Source of the DNA: Burkholderiaceae bacterium
GTDB lineage: Bacteria > Pseudomonadota > Gammaproteobacteria > Burkholderiales > Burkholderiaceae
Direction: 5' to 3'
Assembly: GCA_947371415.1 (NCBI GenBank)
Contig: CANBPJ010000001.1
Location: 1 to 40,604, forward strand
DNA length: 40,604 nucleotides
Below the pieces are notes generated by a model. That model made no database searches, was not told the DNA's origin, and was given only the letters and a program-made list of their open reading frames with translations. How positions within the stretch are numbered: position 1 is the first letter of the stretch; each line of letters opens with the position of its first letter. The position numbers and the translations under genes are program-made. Positions 31,690-40,016 of the stretch are shown here, piece by piece.

Positions 31690-32421
31690 ATGCTAACCAC
31701 TACCCTTTTGCTGGCCGTGTTTTTGGGTGCCTTGGTGAGTGGGTGGCATTGCGCCTTAATGTGTGGCGGCATTGCTGCAGCGATTGAGCGCCAGGGTGAG
31801 GGTCATAGAGCGACTTACACCCCATTGCAGAGTAAATCCCAGCTGTTTTATCTTCAATTAATCATGCACTTAGGACGCTTGACGACCTACGTGTTGCTTG
31901 GGGTGATTGCCGCTTGGGCTGGCGTAGTTGTATGGCAGCAAAATCTGATTCCTGTTCAGCGCCCATTGTTTGCCTTTACCTCTTTTATTTTGATCTACAT
32001 GGGGCTGCGATTACTTCGTCAGAACTCAAAAAGCTCTCTATTGGTGGGTAAGTGGCTTGGTGCTCGCATGGCTGGCTACTGGGCCAAGTATTTAGGACGC
32101 TTTGCTGGCCGGTCATCTCGTTGGTTCAGTGGCATGTTGTGGGGTTTAGTTCCCTGTGGTCTGGTGTACAGCATTTTGCCCCTAGCTTTTTTGTCAGGAG
32201 ACGTCTTTACAGGTGCAGCGCTGATGCTGGCATTTGGATTGGGTACATTGCCCAATCTATTATTGATCTCTAAATTTTCAGCGGCCCTGACTCAGTTTGG
32301 TCAATATGCATGGGTGCGCTATATTGCGGCTGGTCTGTTGATCTCGGCTGGCGTATTTGGACTCTATCGCGCCTGGTATTTGCCCGAAGCTTTGCTAAAA
32401 GGCGGATTCTGCATTACCTAA
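31690..32421 (+). CDS. TauE/SafE / DsbD-like membrane protein of the cbb3 region
   Basis: A 243-residue polytopic protein of the COG2836 (TauE/SafE-like, DsbD_2) family, with about six spans. The first span has SGWHCALMCGGIAAAIE, with a CxxxC-like pair that may bind metal or work in redox. GLVPCGLVYSILPLAFLSG is the second repeat's signature. Homologues commonly lie beside ccoI, ccoS and fnr genes, and a copper or thiol-redox role is assumed rather than sulfite export. The start ATG 31690 is 82 bases from the divergent fnr start. The 3' end overlaps the convergent SulP gene by 27 bases. Confidence 0.86.
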   Translation: MLTTTLLLAVFLGALVSGWHCALMCGGIAAAIERQGEGHRATYTPLQSKSQLFYLQLIMHLGRLTTYVLLGVIAAWAGVVVWQQNLIPVQRPLFAFTSFILIYMGLRLLRQNSKSSLLVGKWLGARMAGYWAKYLGRFAGRSSRWFSGMLWGLVPCGLVYSILPLAFLSGDVFTGAALMLAFGLGTLPNLLLISKFSAALTQFGQYAWVRYIAAGLLISAGVFGLYRAWYLPEALLKGGFCIT

Positions 32422-34056
32422 GCGGTGTTCATTGACTGCAGATGCAATACCGTGCTGAAGGTCTGGGTAAACACAATCCTTTGGCAATCTCTCGAGCAGT
32501 CCTCCACGAATAGCCATCTCATGCGGCTGATGAGCCAGCCCGCAAATAATGAGTTTGATACCTTTTGCTTTGCAGACCTCTTCGAGTTCGAGGATGGCGT
32601 CCATACCGGATACATCAATGTAGATGACATTTTTCAAGTCCAGCAATAAGGTGTGGGAGGGCAGTTTATTTTCAATGCTCTCCAACATTCTGACTGCGCC
32701 AAAAAAGATGGCGCCATACATTCTGAAGGCAGCAATCTCGCCTTGGTGCTGAAGTAGGTCCGGGAAGTCGGCTGCATTTGCTGGCTCGTAACGCGACAGG
32801 CTAGAGATGCGATAGATAAAGGTGATAAATGCGAGCAGTAGACCAACTTGTATCGCAACGGTCAAATCAAGAATGATCGTGAGAAAAAATACACTCAACA
32901 TCGTGATCCGATAGGGTAGACGAAATTGCTTGAGATCAATAAATTTTTTCCATTCACCCATATTCCAAGCAACAAACATGAGGATGGCGGCGAGGCTAGC
33001 TAAGGGAATATTTTTGGCCAGTGGTGCGCCAAATAGAATAATCACGAGCAAAGTGACGGAGTGAACCATTCCGGCAATGGGTGTCCCCGCACCACTTTGT
33101 ATATTAGTGACCGTTCTTGCAATGGTGCCAGTAGCCGGCATGCCACCAAAAAATGGTGTCACGAGATTTGCAACACCTTGAGCCATGAGTTCTTGATTTG
33201 AATTATGGCGATCATGGATTAATCCATCAGCAACCCTTGCGCATAGCAGTGATTCAATAGCGCCTAGTAAGGCCAGAGTAATAGCAGGAGCAATCACAAA
33301 CTGTGCCGTGCCCCAGTTAATTGGAATCCATTCAAAACTAGGTAAGCCCGATGGAATGCCGCCAAAGCGACTGCCAATCGTATCTACGGGAAGATTTAGT
33401 GCGCTAGTGAGTATGGTGGCAGCAGCCATCGCAATCACTGTTCCTGGGATATGGCTAAGGTAGCCTAGGTTTTTTTGAAAGGCCCTCCAAATAATTAAGA
33501 GAGCGAGACTAGCAATCGATAGCATCAAAGCAGCAGGATTAAAGGTATCGGCAGCTGCATATAAGGCTTGGACTGCTTGAAAAAATTCAGCAGGCATCTT
33601 GCTAATTTGCAGGCCAAAAAATTCTTTTACTTGAGAGATGCCAATTAGTACGGCAATCCCATTGGTAAATCCAATAATGACGGCCACTGGAATAAACCGA
33701 ACCAAAGTCCCGAGACGGAAGAGGCCCATCAAGAATAAAAATATCCCAGACATGGCAGTCGCTAGCAATAAATTAGCAATGCCGTAATGATCAACAATGC
33801 CATACACAATCACAATGAAGGCGCCGGCTGGCCCACCAATTTGTACGCGACTTCCGCCTAAGATCGATATCAGCCCCCCTGCAATGATGGCGGTAAAGAT
33901 ACCTGCTTCTGGCTTGAGTCCACTGGCAATGGCAAATGCCATGGCTAGTGGGAGCGCTACGACGCCAACCGTAATACCAGCCATGACATCTTTACCAAAG
34001 AGGGATCCGTTATAACCCTTAAAAGAGTCGAACAGTTTTGGTTGAAAGAATTTCAT
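32395..34056 (-). CDS. SulP family anion transporter with STAS domain
   Basis: A 553-residue SulP (SLC26-like) transporter. The N-terminus FFQPKLFDSFKGYNGSLFGKDVMAG leads to the family's first span signature GITVGVVALPLAMAFAIASG. The transport domain continues to about residue 420 with EAGIFTAIIAGGLISILGGSRVQIGGPAGAF. A C-terminal STAS domain has LLLDLKNVIYIDVSGMDAILELEE. Sulfate and bicarbonate are the usual substrates. I choose ATG 34056; a longer frame to 34137 overlaps the upstream DUF2177 gene. No Shine-Dalgarno is visible. It overlaps the TauE-like gene's end by 27 bases. Confidence 0.92.
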   Translation of the reverse strand: MKFFQPKLFDSFKGYNGSLFGKDVMAGITVGVVALPLAMAFAIASGLKPEAGIFTAIIAGGLISILGGSRVQIGGPAGAFIVIVYGIVDHYGIANLLLATAMSGIFLFLMGLFRLGTLVRFIPVAVIIGFTNGIAVLIGISQVKEFFGLQISKMPAEFFQAVQALYAAADTFNPAALMLSIASLALLIIWRAFQKNLGYLSHIPGTVIAMAAATILTSALNLPVDTIGSRFGGIPSGLPSFEWIPINWGTAQFVIAPAITLALLGAIESLLCARVADGLIHDRHNSNQELMAQGVANLVTPFFGGMPATGTIARTVTNIQSGAGTPIAGMVHSVTLLVIILFGAPLAKNIPLASLAAILMFVAWNMGEWKKFIDLKQFRLPYRITMLSVFFLTIILDLTVAIQVGLLLAFITFIYRISSLSRYEPANAADFPDLLQHQGEIAAFRMYGAIFFGAVRMLESIENKLPSHTLLLDLKNVIYIDVSGMDAILELEEVCKAKGIKLIICGLAHQPHEMAIRGGLLERLPKDCVYPDLQHGIASAVNEHRLGNAESAF

Positions 34057-34070
34057 TAGGAGACGGCTGT

Positions 34071-34472
34071 TTAGCCTACTCGAGTACCAACCCAATAGGC
34101 AAGCGTGGCGGAGAGTGCCGTTAAAGCAGAACCCCAAGCAATATCAATAAATGCGAGCCGAACTGGAAAGTCCCGAATGACTGCTAAATTGGTCAAGTCG
34201 TAAGTCATATAGCAGAAGAATCCAAATAGGGCGCCATATTGCATCGCATAAATCCAGGACTGTTTGGAGATTGCTGGAAGAATCACAAAAATCGATGTGC
34301 CCAGTGCGTACAAAAGATAGAAACCCAGCCCTGCCAGTAATTTGGGTTCACTCGCCATGAGTGAGCCCATATCGTCGCGATAGATGTTTTTGGCAACACC
34401 GAGCAGCCAAATTAAATCAATCACGACTAATGACAGGAGAAATGAAAAATACACCGCCAAGTACTTTAGCAA
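34071..34472 (-). CDS. DUF2177 family membrane protein
   Basis: A 133-residue protein with four membrane spans and the DUF2177 features: SLVVIDLIWLLGVAKNIYRDDMG near the start, then LYALGTSIFVILPAIS, then GALFGFFCYMTYDLTNLAVIRDFP with the well-kept YDLTN motif, and WGSALTALSATLAYW. Function is unknown. Its stop is 14 bases before the SulP start, so the two are probably cotranscribed. The divergent uspA promoter is in the 88 bases upstream. Confidence 0.87.
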   Translation of the reverse strand: MLKYLAVYFSFLLSLVVIDLIWLLGVAKNIYRDDMGSLMASEPKLLAGLGFYLLYALGTSIFVILPAISKQSWIYAMQYGALFGFFCYMTYDLTNLAVIRDFPVRLAFIDIAWGSALTALSATLAYWVGTRVG

Positions 34473-34492
34473 TTAAGTTTCCTTTTTATGCT

Positions 34493-34520
34493 TTTACAGG
34501 TGAATAATATGGATTATGAT
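34493..34520 (+). promoter_or_regulatory. Predicted sigma-70 promoter of the universal stress gene
   Basis: TTTACA (34493-34498) and TATGAT (34515-34520), each 5/6 to consensus, with a 16-base spacer. Initiation is expected near 34527, giving a leader of about 34 bases that contains the AGGAG site before ATG 34561. No FNR box is seen here. Prediction by eye. Confidence 0.5.
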
Positions 34521-34560
34521 GGAATGAAGCACGTTAGGGTTTAATTTAACAGGAGTCAAT

Positions 34561-35001
34561 ATGTTCAAGAACTTATTAGTACCGGTTGATGGTTCAGACG
34601 TAAGTAAAAAGTCTTTAAAAAAGGTGGCAGAACTTGCTAAAGCCGATAAGGCTGCTGTGACATTGGTCTATGTCTCAGATCCTATGCCGCCGATGGTCTA
34701 CTCAGATAGCACTATGGGCTATGGCATCTCCCAAAAAGATCATAAGAAGGTTTGCGAGGCTTATGCTGCCGATGTCTTTAAAAAGGCTACAGTTGCATTG
34801 GGTGCGGGCATTAAATCTAGCGCCCTTCATATTGCCAATGGAAATTTATCCGAGGGTATTTTGGATGCTGCCAAGAAAGCGAAGGCAGATGTGATCGTGA
34901 TGGCTTCACATAAGCGCACTGGCATCAAGAGCGTCTTGCTAGGTAGCGAAACGCACGAGGTGATTGTGCATTCGAAGTTGCCAGTATTGGTTCTAGGGTA
35001 A
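34561..35001 (+). CDS. Universal stress protein UspA family
   Basis: A 146-residue single-domain Usp. The N-terminal strand and loop FKNLLVPVDGSDVSKKSLKK bind the nucleotide's adenine side. The ATP-binding type signature is ASHKRTGIKSVLLGSETHEVIVHS, close to the G2xG9xG(S/T) pattern. LPVLVL ends the fold. AGGAG lies 7 bases before ATG 34561, and a strong terminator follows the stop by 23 bases, so it is a one-gene unit. Usp proteins in this group help survival in growth arrest or low oxygen; the specific trigger here is unknown. Confidence 0.93.
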   Translation: MFKNLLVPVDGSDVSKKSLKKVAELAKADKAAVTLVYVSDPMPPMVYSDSTMGYGISQKDHKKVCEAYAADVFKKATVALGAGIKSSALHIANGNLSEGILDAAKKAKADVIVMASHKRTGIKSVLLGSETHEVIVHSKLPVLVLG

Positions 35002-35024
35002 TACTCAAGGCATCAAAAAATGAA

Positions 35025-35047
35025 GGGGTCCAATGGACCCCTTTTTT
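35025..35047. terminator. Bidirectional intrinsic terminator
   Basis: A perfect 7-bp stem GGGGTCC (35025-35031) and GGACCCC (35035-35041) with an AAT loop. Six T residues follow on the plus strand. The AAAAAATGAA before it gives a T-rich run for the minus strand. It serves the Usp gene and the convergent M23 peptidase gene. Confidence 0.93.
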
Positions 35048-35087
35048 ATTCTTCACTTTAATTTTTAATGTTTGTATTTGCTAATCT

Positions 35088-36566
35088 TTAGTTATTGGTG
35101 GGCGTGCCCAGCAATAAAATCTCTCTGGTCAGCAATCCACTGTCGCCATCGCGCATGTTCCACAAATCTAATTGGGTTTTTGAACTATAGGGATCCACGT
35201 AGACCCCATCTTTTCTTAATTCAAAATGCAGGTGAGGGCCTGTAGAGCGGCCAGTGGAGCCAACATAGCCAATCTCCAAGCCGCGGCGTACCTCATTACC
35301 TATCTCTAGTTCTACGTTGTAGTTACTTAAATGGGCATAGTAGGTGCGGTAATTTCCGGGGTGTTCCAGAATGATGAGATTGCCAAAAGCGCCGCTAAAT
35401 CCGAGATGCGCTACCTTCCCCGTGGCTACGCTAAAAATAGGCGTTCCGATGGGTGCGGCGTAATCAATGCCCATATGCGCGCGATAACGTTGCTTAGATG
35501 AGGCTACTGGCGCAGCACCACTCTTTACGGGGGCAGGCTTTTTACTGGAGGCGCGCACACTCCCAACGCCACGTGAGATGCGTCGATAGCTCAGAGGGTT
35601 GGTCCAGAAGGTGCGCTCGATCGATTCTCCAGTTGCGGTATAAAAGCCGCCGGGAATGTCGTTGCGATCAACCCAAAATGCACTTGCAAATACTTCTTTG
35701 GAAGAGGGGTCAATAATTTCTACCGCCCAAATTTGCGCCCAGTGTTCTTTGTCGCCAAAGTCCACGATCAGACGAACAATGCTGTTAGTATTTTCTAAGG
35801 TATTACTTTCTTCGGGATAAATTTGTTTAATAACAGAGTTCAGTTCCCAAATTAACTCCACTGGTAATTTATCACCGACCTTTTTAGGGTCATACAGCAC
35901 ATCGCTGAGTCGAAATTGCACTTCAGTAAAGCGCTTCGACTCATCTTTTAAGTAGTCTTGCTGAATCAAGAAGCTGCCAGCTGCCGAAGGGGTAAAGGTC
36001 CAAATCTCCGTCTTGGCATCTTGCAGGGGGCCATTCATGATGCTGAGAGATTCAAATCGATTGCGACTACCAAGGGCTAGAGCATAGGGAATACAGCTAC
36101 CACGCATTCGATCAAAAAATCCTTTAGTTTGCGCCTTAAAAAAATCATTGAGCTTGCGATCCTCCAGTCCGATATTGGCCGGCAGATTGTCCTCATTAAA
36201 GCTGCGGCGTAGACAACCCCGTTGTACGCGGTAGTCGAGGTTTGCTCCACCATCATAGGTGTGCTCACCCTCGATCCGTTTAAATAATTCGGGGTTTAAG
36301 CTCATGCTTTTCGAGGACTGATTGAGTGAGCTGTCTTTGAATTTGATACCAGACTGCTTGCTGCTTGGTATGGCAGCCTTTTGTTTTACCTGGGGAGTTT
36401 TGCTTGTTTTATTGGTTTGACTTGCGGATTGCGCTTGCGCACTAGAGATGGCATTGAGCGCTGGTAATGAAATCAGGATGATGAGAGAGAGCCCAATAAT
36501 CTGGATGGCGTTATTTAATCGGTATGACAGATGGTTTGCTTTTTTCTTCACCGACCAATTATCCAA
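35088..36566 (-). CDS. M23 family metallopeptidase (envelope, LytM/NlpD-type fold)
   Basis: A 492-residue protein with a signal anchor near residues 21-45 (IQIIGLSLIILISLPAL) and a low-complexity Gln/Ser/Lys linker. A central domain without a clear name (about residues 90-330) is followed by an M23 domain. The metal ligands are His364 and Asp368 (HMGIDYAAP), and His445/His447 in GPHLHFEL, so the enzyme looks active. YYAHLSNYNVELEIGNEV and GYVGSTGRSTGPHLHF are classic. It probably cuts peptidoglycan cross-links in the periplasm. It is monocistronic, ending at a bidirectional terminator. The gene is divergent from the enolase-superfamily gene. Confidence 0.9.
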   Translation of the reverse strand: MDNWSVKKKANHLSYRLNNAIQIIGLSLIILISLPALNAISSAQAQSASQTNKTSKTPQVKQKAAIPSSKQSGIKFKDSSLNQSSKSMSLNPELFKRIEGEHTYDGGANLDYRVQRGCLRRSFNEDNLPANIGLEDRKLNDFFKAQTKGFFDRMRGSCIPYALALGSRNRFESLSIMNGPLQDAKTEIWTFTPSAAGSFLIQQDYLKDESKRFTEVQFRLSDVLYDPKKVGDKLPVELIWELNSVIKQIYPEESNTLENTNSIVRLIVDFGDKEHWAQIWAVEIIDPSSKEVFASAFWVDRNDIPGGFYTATGESIERTFWTNPLSYRRISRGVGSVRASSKKPAPVKSGAAPVASSKQRYRAHMGIDYAAPIGTPIFSVATGKVAHLGFSGAFGNLIILEHPGNYRTYYAHLSNYNVELEIGNEVRRGLEIGYVGSTGRSTGPHLHFELRKDGVYVDPYSSKTQLDLWNMRDGDSGLLTREILLLGTPTNN

Positions 36567-36567
36567 T

Positions 36568-36610
36568 ATTGTTGCCTAGCTTCTAGATCTTTATGTTGTA
36601 GTGCAACAAT
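36568..36610. promoter_or_regulatory. Spaced inverted repeat between the M23 and enolase-superfamily genes
   Basis: ATTGTTGC (36568-36575) and GCAACAAT (36603-36610) are an exact inverted pair 27 bases apart. Overlapping the second arm is TGTTG-TAGTG-CAACA (36594-36608). Possible regulator site; GntR-type operators have a TTGT/ACAA flavour. No regulator gene is adjacent, so this is weak. Confidence 0.3.
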
Positions 36611-36682
36611 TTTCTATTGAAGTGGGTCAAGGAAAGTAACAAAAGTTGCCGATACAATAATTTTTTGAATATAGGAGCTTAC

Positions 36683-37816
36683 ATGCCCATTATTGAGTCG
36701 GTATCAGTTGCATCAGTTGCGGTGCCTTTGGATAAAGTCACCTCTTTTTCCACTCGGACGGTTTCAGAGCGGCACTATTGTTTAGTGAAGGTCCGCGGCA
36801 AGGACGGCAATGAGGGTATTGGCTTTTGTTATGTTGGTAGTGCGGGTGGCGATATCGCCAAGCTTGCCGTAGAGCAATTGCTAGCTCCAAAGTTAATTGG
36901 TCAAAACAGCCATCGTAGCGAAGGTTTGTGGATGGATATGTATAACGAATCCATTCTGCAGGGACGTTCTGGTGCAGTCATGCGCGGCATCTCTATTCTG
37001 GATACAGCGCTGTGGGATTTAAACGCTCGCGCCGCTAAATTACCACTTCACCACTATTTGGGATCAGTTGTGGATGACCGTGTTCCGGCCTACGCCAGCG
37101 GCGGCTACTACTTAGAAGGAAAAACGCCTGCCAAATTGGGCAAAGAGATGGAGTCTTACGTTCAGCAGGGCTTTAAGGCTGTCAAAATGAAAGTAGGACG
37201 TCTTTCCCCAAGAGAAGAAGAGGCGCGTGTTAAGGCCGCTCGTAAGGCCGTAGGTGAGGATGTTTTGCTCACCTTGGATGCAAACAATGCCTGGCGCGAT
37301 CTACCCACAGCATTGGAATATATTCGCCGCTTTGAAGCCTACAACCCTTACTGGATTGAGGAGCCTTTTTCTCCCGATGCTATTGATTTGCACGCGGCTT
37401 TGGCCCGTCAAACCAAAATTAACGTCGCCACCGGTGAAATGGAGTCTGGACGCTGGCGTTTTAGGGAGTTAATCGATGCGGGCGGCGCTGCAATTTTGCA
37501 ATCGGATGCAGCAGTCTGTGGCGGTATTACGGAGTGGCGCCGTATTTCTGCTTATGCTGACTTAAAAGGCGTGATTGTTTGCCCGCATTGGATGCATGAT
37601 TTACACGCGCCTTTGGTTGCTGCAACGCCAAATGCCCGCTTTGTGGAATTTTTCTTGGATGATCAGGTCTTGAATTTCCGTAGATTAATCAATAAGCAAC
37701 TCACCTTCAAGAATGGTGATTTGATTTTGCATAAAACGCCAGGCTTAGGTTTTGAGTTTGATGAGGCAGCGGTCAAGAAATACGCGGGTAAGACAGCCTG
37801 GACAAAAATTGTTTAG
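36683..37816 (+). CDS. Mandelate racemase/muconate lactonizing enzyme family protein
   Basis: A 377-residue enolase-superfamily enzyme. Residues match the mandelate-racemase subgroup: Lys168 and Lys170 (VKMKVGR), metal ligands Asp199 (LDANNAW), Glu226 (IEEPF) and the Glu in TGEMESG, and the general base His302 (CPHWMHD) paired with an Asp in QSDAAVCGG. Family chemistry is proton abstraction alpha to a carboxylate, so an acid-sugar dehydratase or racemase is likely, but the substrate is open. I take ATG 36683, since TAGGAG precedes it by 7 bases; the frame is open to 36617. A strong terminator follows, so it is a single-gene unit. Confidence 0.9.
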   Translation: MPIIESVSVASVAVPLDKVTSFSTRTVSERHYCLVKVRGKDGNEGIGFCYVGSAGGDIAKLAVEQLLAPKLIGQNSHRSEGLWMDMYNESILQGRSGAVMRGISILDTALWDLNARAAKLPLHHYLGSVVDDRVPAYASGGYYLEGKTPAKLGKEMESYVQQGFKAVKMKVGRLSPREEEARVKAARKAVGEDVLLTLDANNAWRDLPTALEYIRRFEAYNPYWIEEPFSPDAIDLHAALARQTKINVATGEMESGRWRFRELIDAGGAAILQSDAAVCGGITEWRRISAYADLKGVIVCPHWMHDLHAPLVAATPNARFVEFFLDDQVLNFRRLINKQLTFKNGDLILHKTPGLGFEFDEAAVKKYAGKTAWTKIV

Positions 37817-37842
37817 ATGATTCATCGTATTGCTGAGTAGTA

Positions 37843-37878
37843 AAAAATAATCCCGCCTCATGAGCGGGATTATTTTTT
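37843..37878. terminator. Bidirectional intrinsic terminator
   Basis: A long stem with AATAATCCCGC (about 37846-37856) and GCGGGATTATT (37864-37874) and a 7-base loop, flanked by A and T runs on each side, so it works in both directions. It lies between the enolase-superfamily gene and the convergent TRAP permease gene. Confidence 0.92.
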
Positions 37879-37885
37879 GACAGAT

Positions 37886-37902
37886 CCGAAGCCATGCTTC
37901 GG
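37886..37902 (-). terminator. Second hairpin just after the TRAP permease stop
   Basis: A perfect 7-bp stem CCGAAGC/GCTTCGG with a CAT loop, 5 bases after the permease stop on the minus strand. It lacks its own T run and is followed by the bidirectional terminator, so it may aid RNA 3' end stability rather than end transcription. Confidence 0.55.
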
Positions 37903-37907
37903 GGTGC

Positions 37908-39920
37908 TTAACTTGAACGTGGGTTCAACTTGAGGTGCCTCATGGATTGGGTAACCAACACCAAACCAAAGCCTACAAATCCAATCAGATCTGCCTCGGT
38001 AGATGGGTAAGCAAGTGCAACGCCAGCGATTACCATGATGATGCGCTCAAAGGTTTTGGTCTTTTCAATAAACCAACCTTGGAGACCGCCAGCCAAACAG
38101 ATGATACCAACCACAGCTGTAAATGACACCCAAGCAATTTGCATCCAATCAGCTTGCTCTAGTGCTGCTGTTGAGCCCATTAACAATAAGCTCACACCGG
38201 ACTTGTCGAGCACAAACATGAAGGGCACCAAAATGGCTGGTGCAACATACTTCCAGGTTTGCAATGTCGTCTTATAGGGGTTGCCTTTACAAATCGCCGC
38301 TGCAGCAAAGGGCGAGAGCGCTGTTGGAGGGGATACCTCAGAAAGCACGGCATAGTAAAAGATAAACATGTGCGCTGCAAACTCTGGCACGCCAAGGTTG
38401 ATCAAAGCGGGTGCTGCGATTACAGCGCAGATGATGTAGGAAGCGGTTACTGGAACTGCAAGGCCAACAACCCACACTACGAGACCAGTAAAGATGGCGG
38501 TAAGCAAGAGTGAGCCGCCTGCATATTGAATCACAATGGAGCTGAACTTCAGGCCTAAGCCAGTCAAAGTCACTGTACCCACAATCAAGCCTGCGCCGGC
38601 ACAAGTCACTGCAATGGCGAGTACACCAGTAGAGCCAGATGCAAGTGCTTTAGTGAGGTTGGAGTTATAAAGACCTGAGAATACCTTCTCCTTACCTTGG
38701 AACCAATCCCAAGGAATGATGGCGGTATCACGACGGAGCATGCTGGAAAGGGCTGAAACAACAGTCGCCCAGAACACTGACATGACTGGCGAGAAACCAA
38801 ACATCATGAAGACCACAATAGAAATCAATGAGAAGAAGTGGAACCAATATTTTTTGGTCAATTGCCAAGCGCTTTCGGCTGCTTGGAAATGGATATTCTT
38901 CATGCCATATTTACGAACATCAATCTCTACCATGACCAACAGGCCAAGGTAAAACAGAATGGTTGGGATGGTTGCCATCAGCAACACATCTAAGTAGGAG
39001 ATCTTCAGGAAGTCAGCAATCAAGAATGCCGCCGCACCAAGAACTGGAGGGGAGATGATGGCACCTAAACCGCCAGCCGCCAATAATCCACCGGCAGCAT
39101 TTTTCTCGTAACCGACTTTATCGAGCATGGGAGCAGCTACAGAACCTACAGTCACGGTAGTGGCAACACCAGAACCTGAAGGACCGCCCAATAGAAATGA
39201 GGAAAGCACGATTGTTCTGCCAACACCTGAGGATTTGCCGCCCATAGCCGCAAAAGAGAAGTCGATAAAGAATTTACCTGCGCCAGTGAACTGCAAGAAA
39301 GCGCCAAAAATAGTAAAGAGAATGATCAATGTTGCTGATACATCCACTGCCGTGCCATAAATGCCCTCAAGGGTCATGTACATGTAGCCGACTAGACGAT
39401 CAAGATCGTAGCCTTTATGTGTCCATGGCGCTGGCAAGTAGTTGCCAAATAAAGCGTATAGCAAGAATAAAGAGGTAACCACCACTAAGACCATGCCGTT
39501 GGTTCTTCTCACGCTTTCGAGGATCAAGGCAATGAGAAAGACGCCAACCATGACATCGGTTGAGTTCGGAGCAGTATTGCGATCAAAGAGATCATCGCCG
39601 CCATTCAAAATGTAATAAGCGACAAAAACTGAGCCAATAGCAAATAAGATATCCCACCACATCAAGCGGTTTTTAAAGCGGGCCGCAATCGGGAAGCTTA
39701 GGAAAACTAAGAACAGTACTAAAGCTACGTGGATTACGCGAAGCTGCTGTGTAGGCACGATGGAGTAGGCGGCATACAAATGAAAGAGTGACATGCCAAC
39801 AGCCACTAGGGTGATGAACTTGGCCAAGAGACCCTTGTAGTCATTGGAATCACCTTCCTCTTGCTTGATGAAGGCGTCTAGTTTTTCTTGTGTTTCGTTG
39901 TCAATCACGGATTGCGTCAT
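37908..39920 (-). CDS. TRAP transporter permease, fused DctQ-DctM type (TAXI-associated)
   Basis: A 670-residue membrane protein with both TRAP membrane subunits in one chain. The N-terminal part (about residues 30-180) is DctQ-like, and the larger DctM-like part follows with GAFLQFTGAGKFFIDFSFAAMGG, SSGVGRTIVLSSFLLGGPSGSGVATTVTVG and LLAAGGLGAIISPPVLGAAAFLIA. This fused form is the partner of TAXI receptors. It is a sodium-coupled solute importer by family. The gene follows the TAXI receptor gene on the minus strand with a hairpin between them. ATG at 39918-39920. Substrate unknown. Confidence 0.94.
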   Translation of the reverse strand: MTQSVIDNETQEKLDAFIKQEEGDSNDYKGLLAKFITLVAVGMSLFHLYAAYSIVPTQQLRVIHVALVLFLVFLSFPIAARFKNRLMWWDILFAIGSVFVAYYILNGGDDLFDRNTAPNSTDVMVGVFLIALILESVRRTNGMVLVVVTSLFLLYALFGNYLPAPWTHKGYDLDRLVGYMYMTLEGIYGTAVDVSATLIILFTIFGAFLQFTGAGKFFIDFSFAAMGGKSSGVGRTIVLSSFLLGGPSGSGVATTVTVGSVAAPMLDKVGYEKNAAGGLLAAGGLGAIISPPVLGAAAFLIADFLKISYLDVLLMATIPTILFYLGLLVMVEIDVRKYGMKNIHFQAAESAWQLTKKYWFHFFSLISIVVFMMFGFSPVMSVFWATVVSALSSMLRRDTAIIPWDWFQGKEKVFSGLYNSNLTKALASGSTGVLAIAVTCAGAGLIVGTVTLTGLGLKFSSIVIQYAGGSLLLTAIFTGLVVWVVGLAVPVTASYIICAVIAAPALINLGVPEFAAHMFIFYYAVLSEVSPPTALSPFAAAAICKGNPYKTTLQTWKYVAPAILVPFMFVLDKSGVSLLLMGSTAALEQADWMQIAWVSFTAVVGIICLAGGLQGWFIEKTKTFERIIMVIAGVALAYPSTEADLIGFVGFGLVLVTQSMRHLKLNPRSS

Positions 39921-39975
39921 GTCTCTACCTATATTTTATATACAGCTTTTTTGGTACCGCTAATTCAGAACTATC

Positions 39976-40008
39976 AAAAACTCAGGAGTGCTTTATGGGC
40001 ACCCCTGA
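39976..40008 (-). terminator. Hairpin with T run between the TAXI receptor and its permease
   Basis: Read on the minus strand, TCAGGGGTGC and GCACTCCTGA pair (10 positions, one mismatch) around a 7-base loop and are followed by G and five T. It sits after the receptor stop and before the permease start. Partial termination here would give more receptor than permease, a pattern common in binding-protein operons. Confidence 0.65.
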
Positions 40009-40016
40009 TGTAGTAA

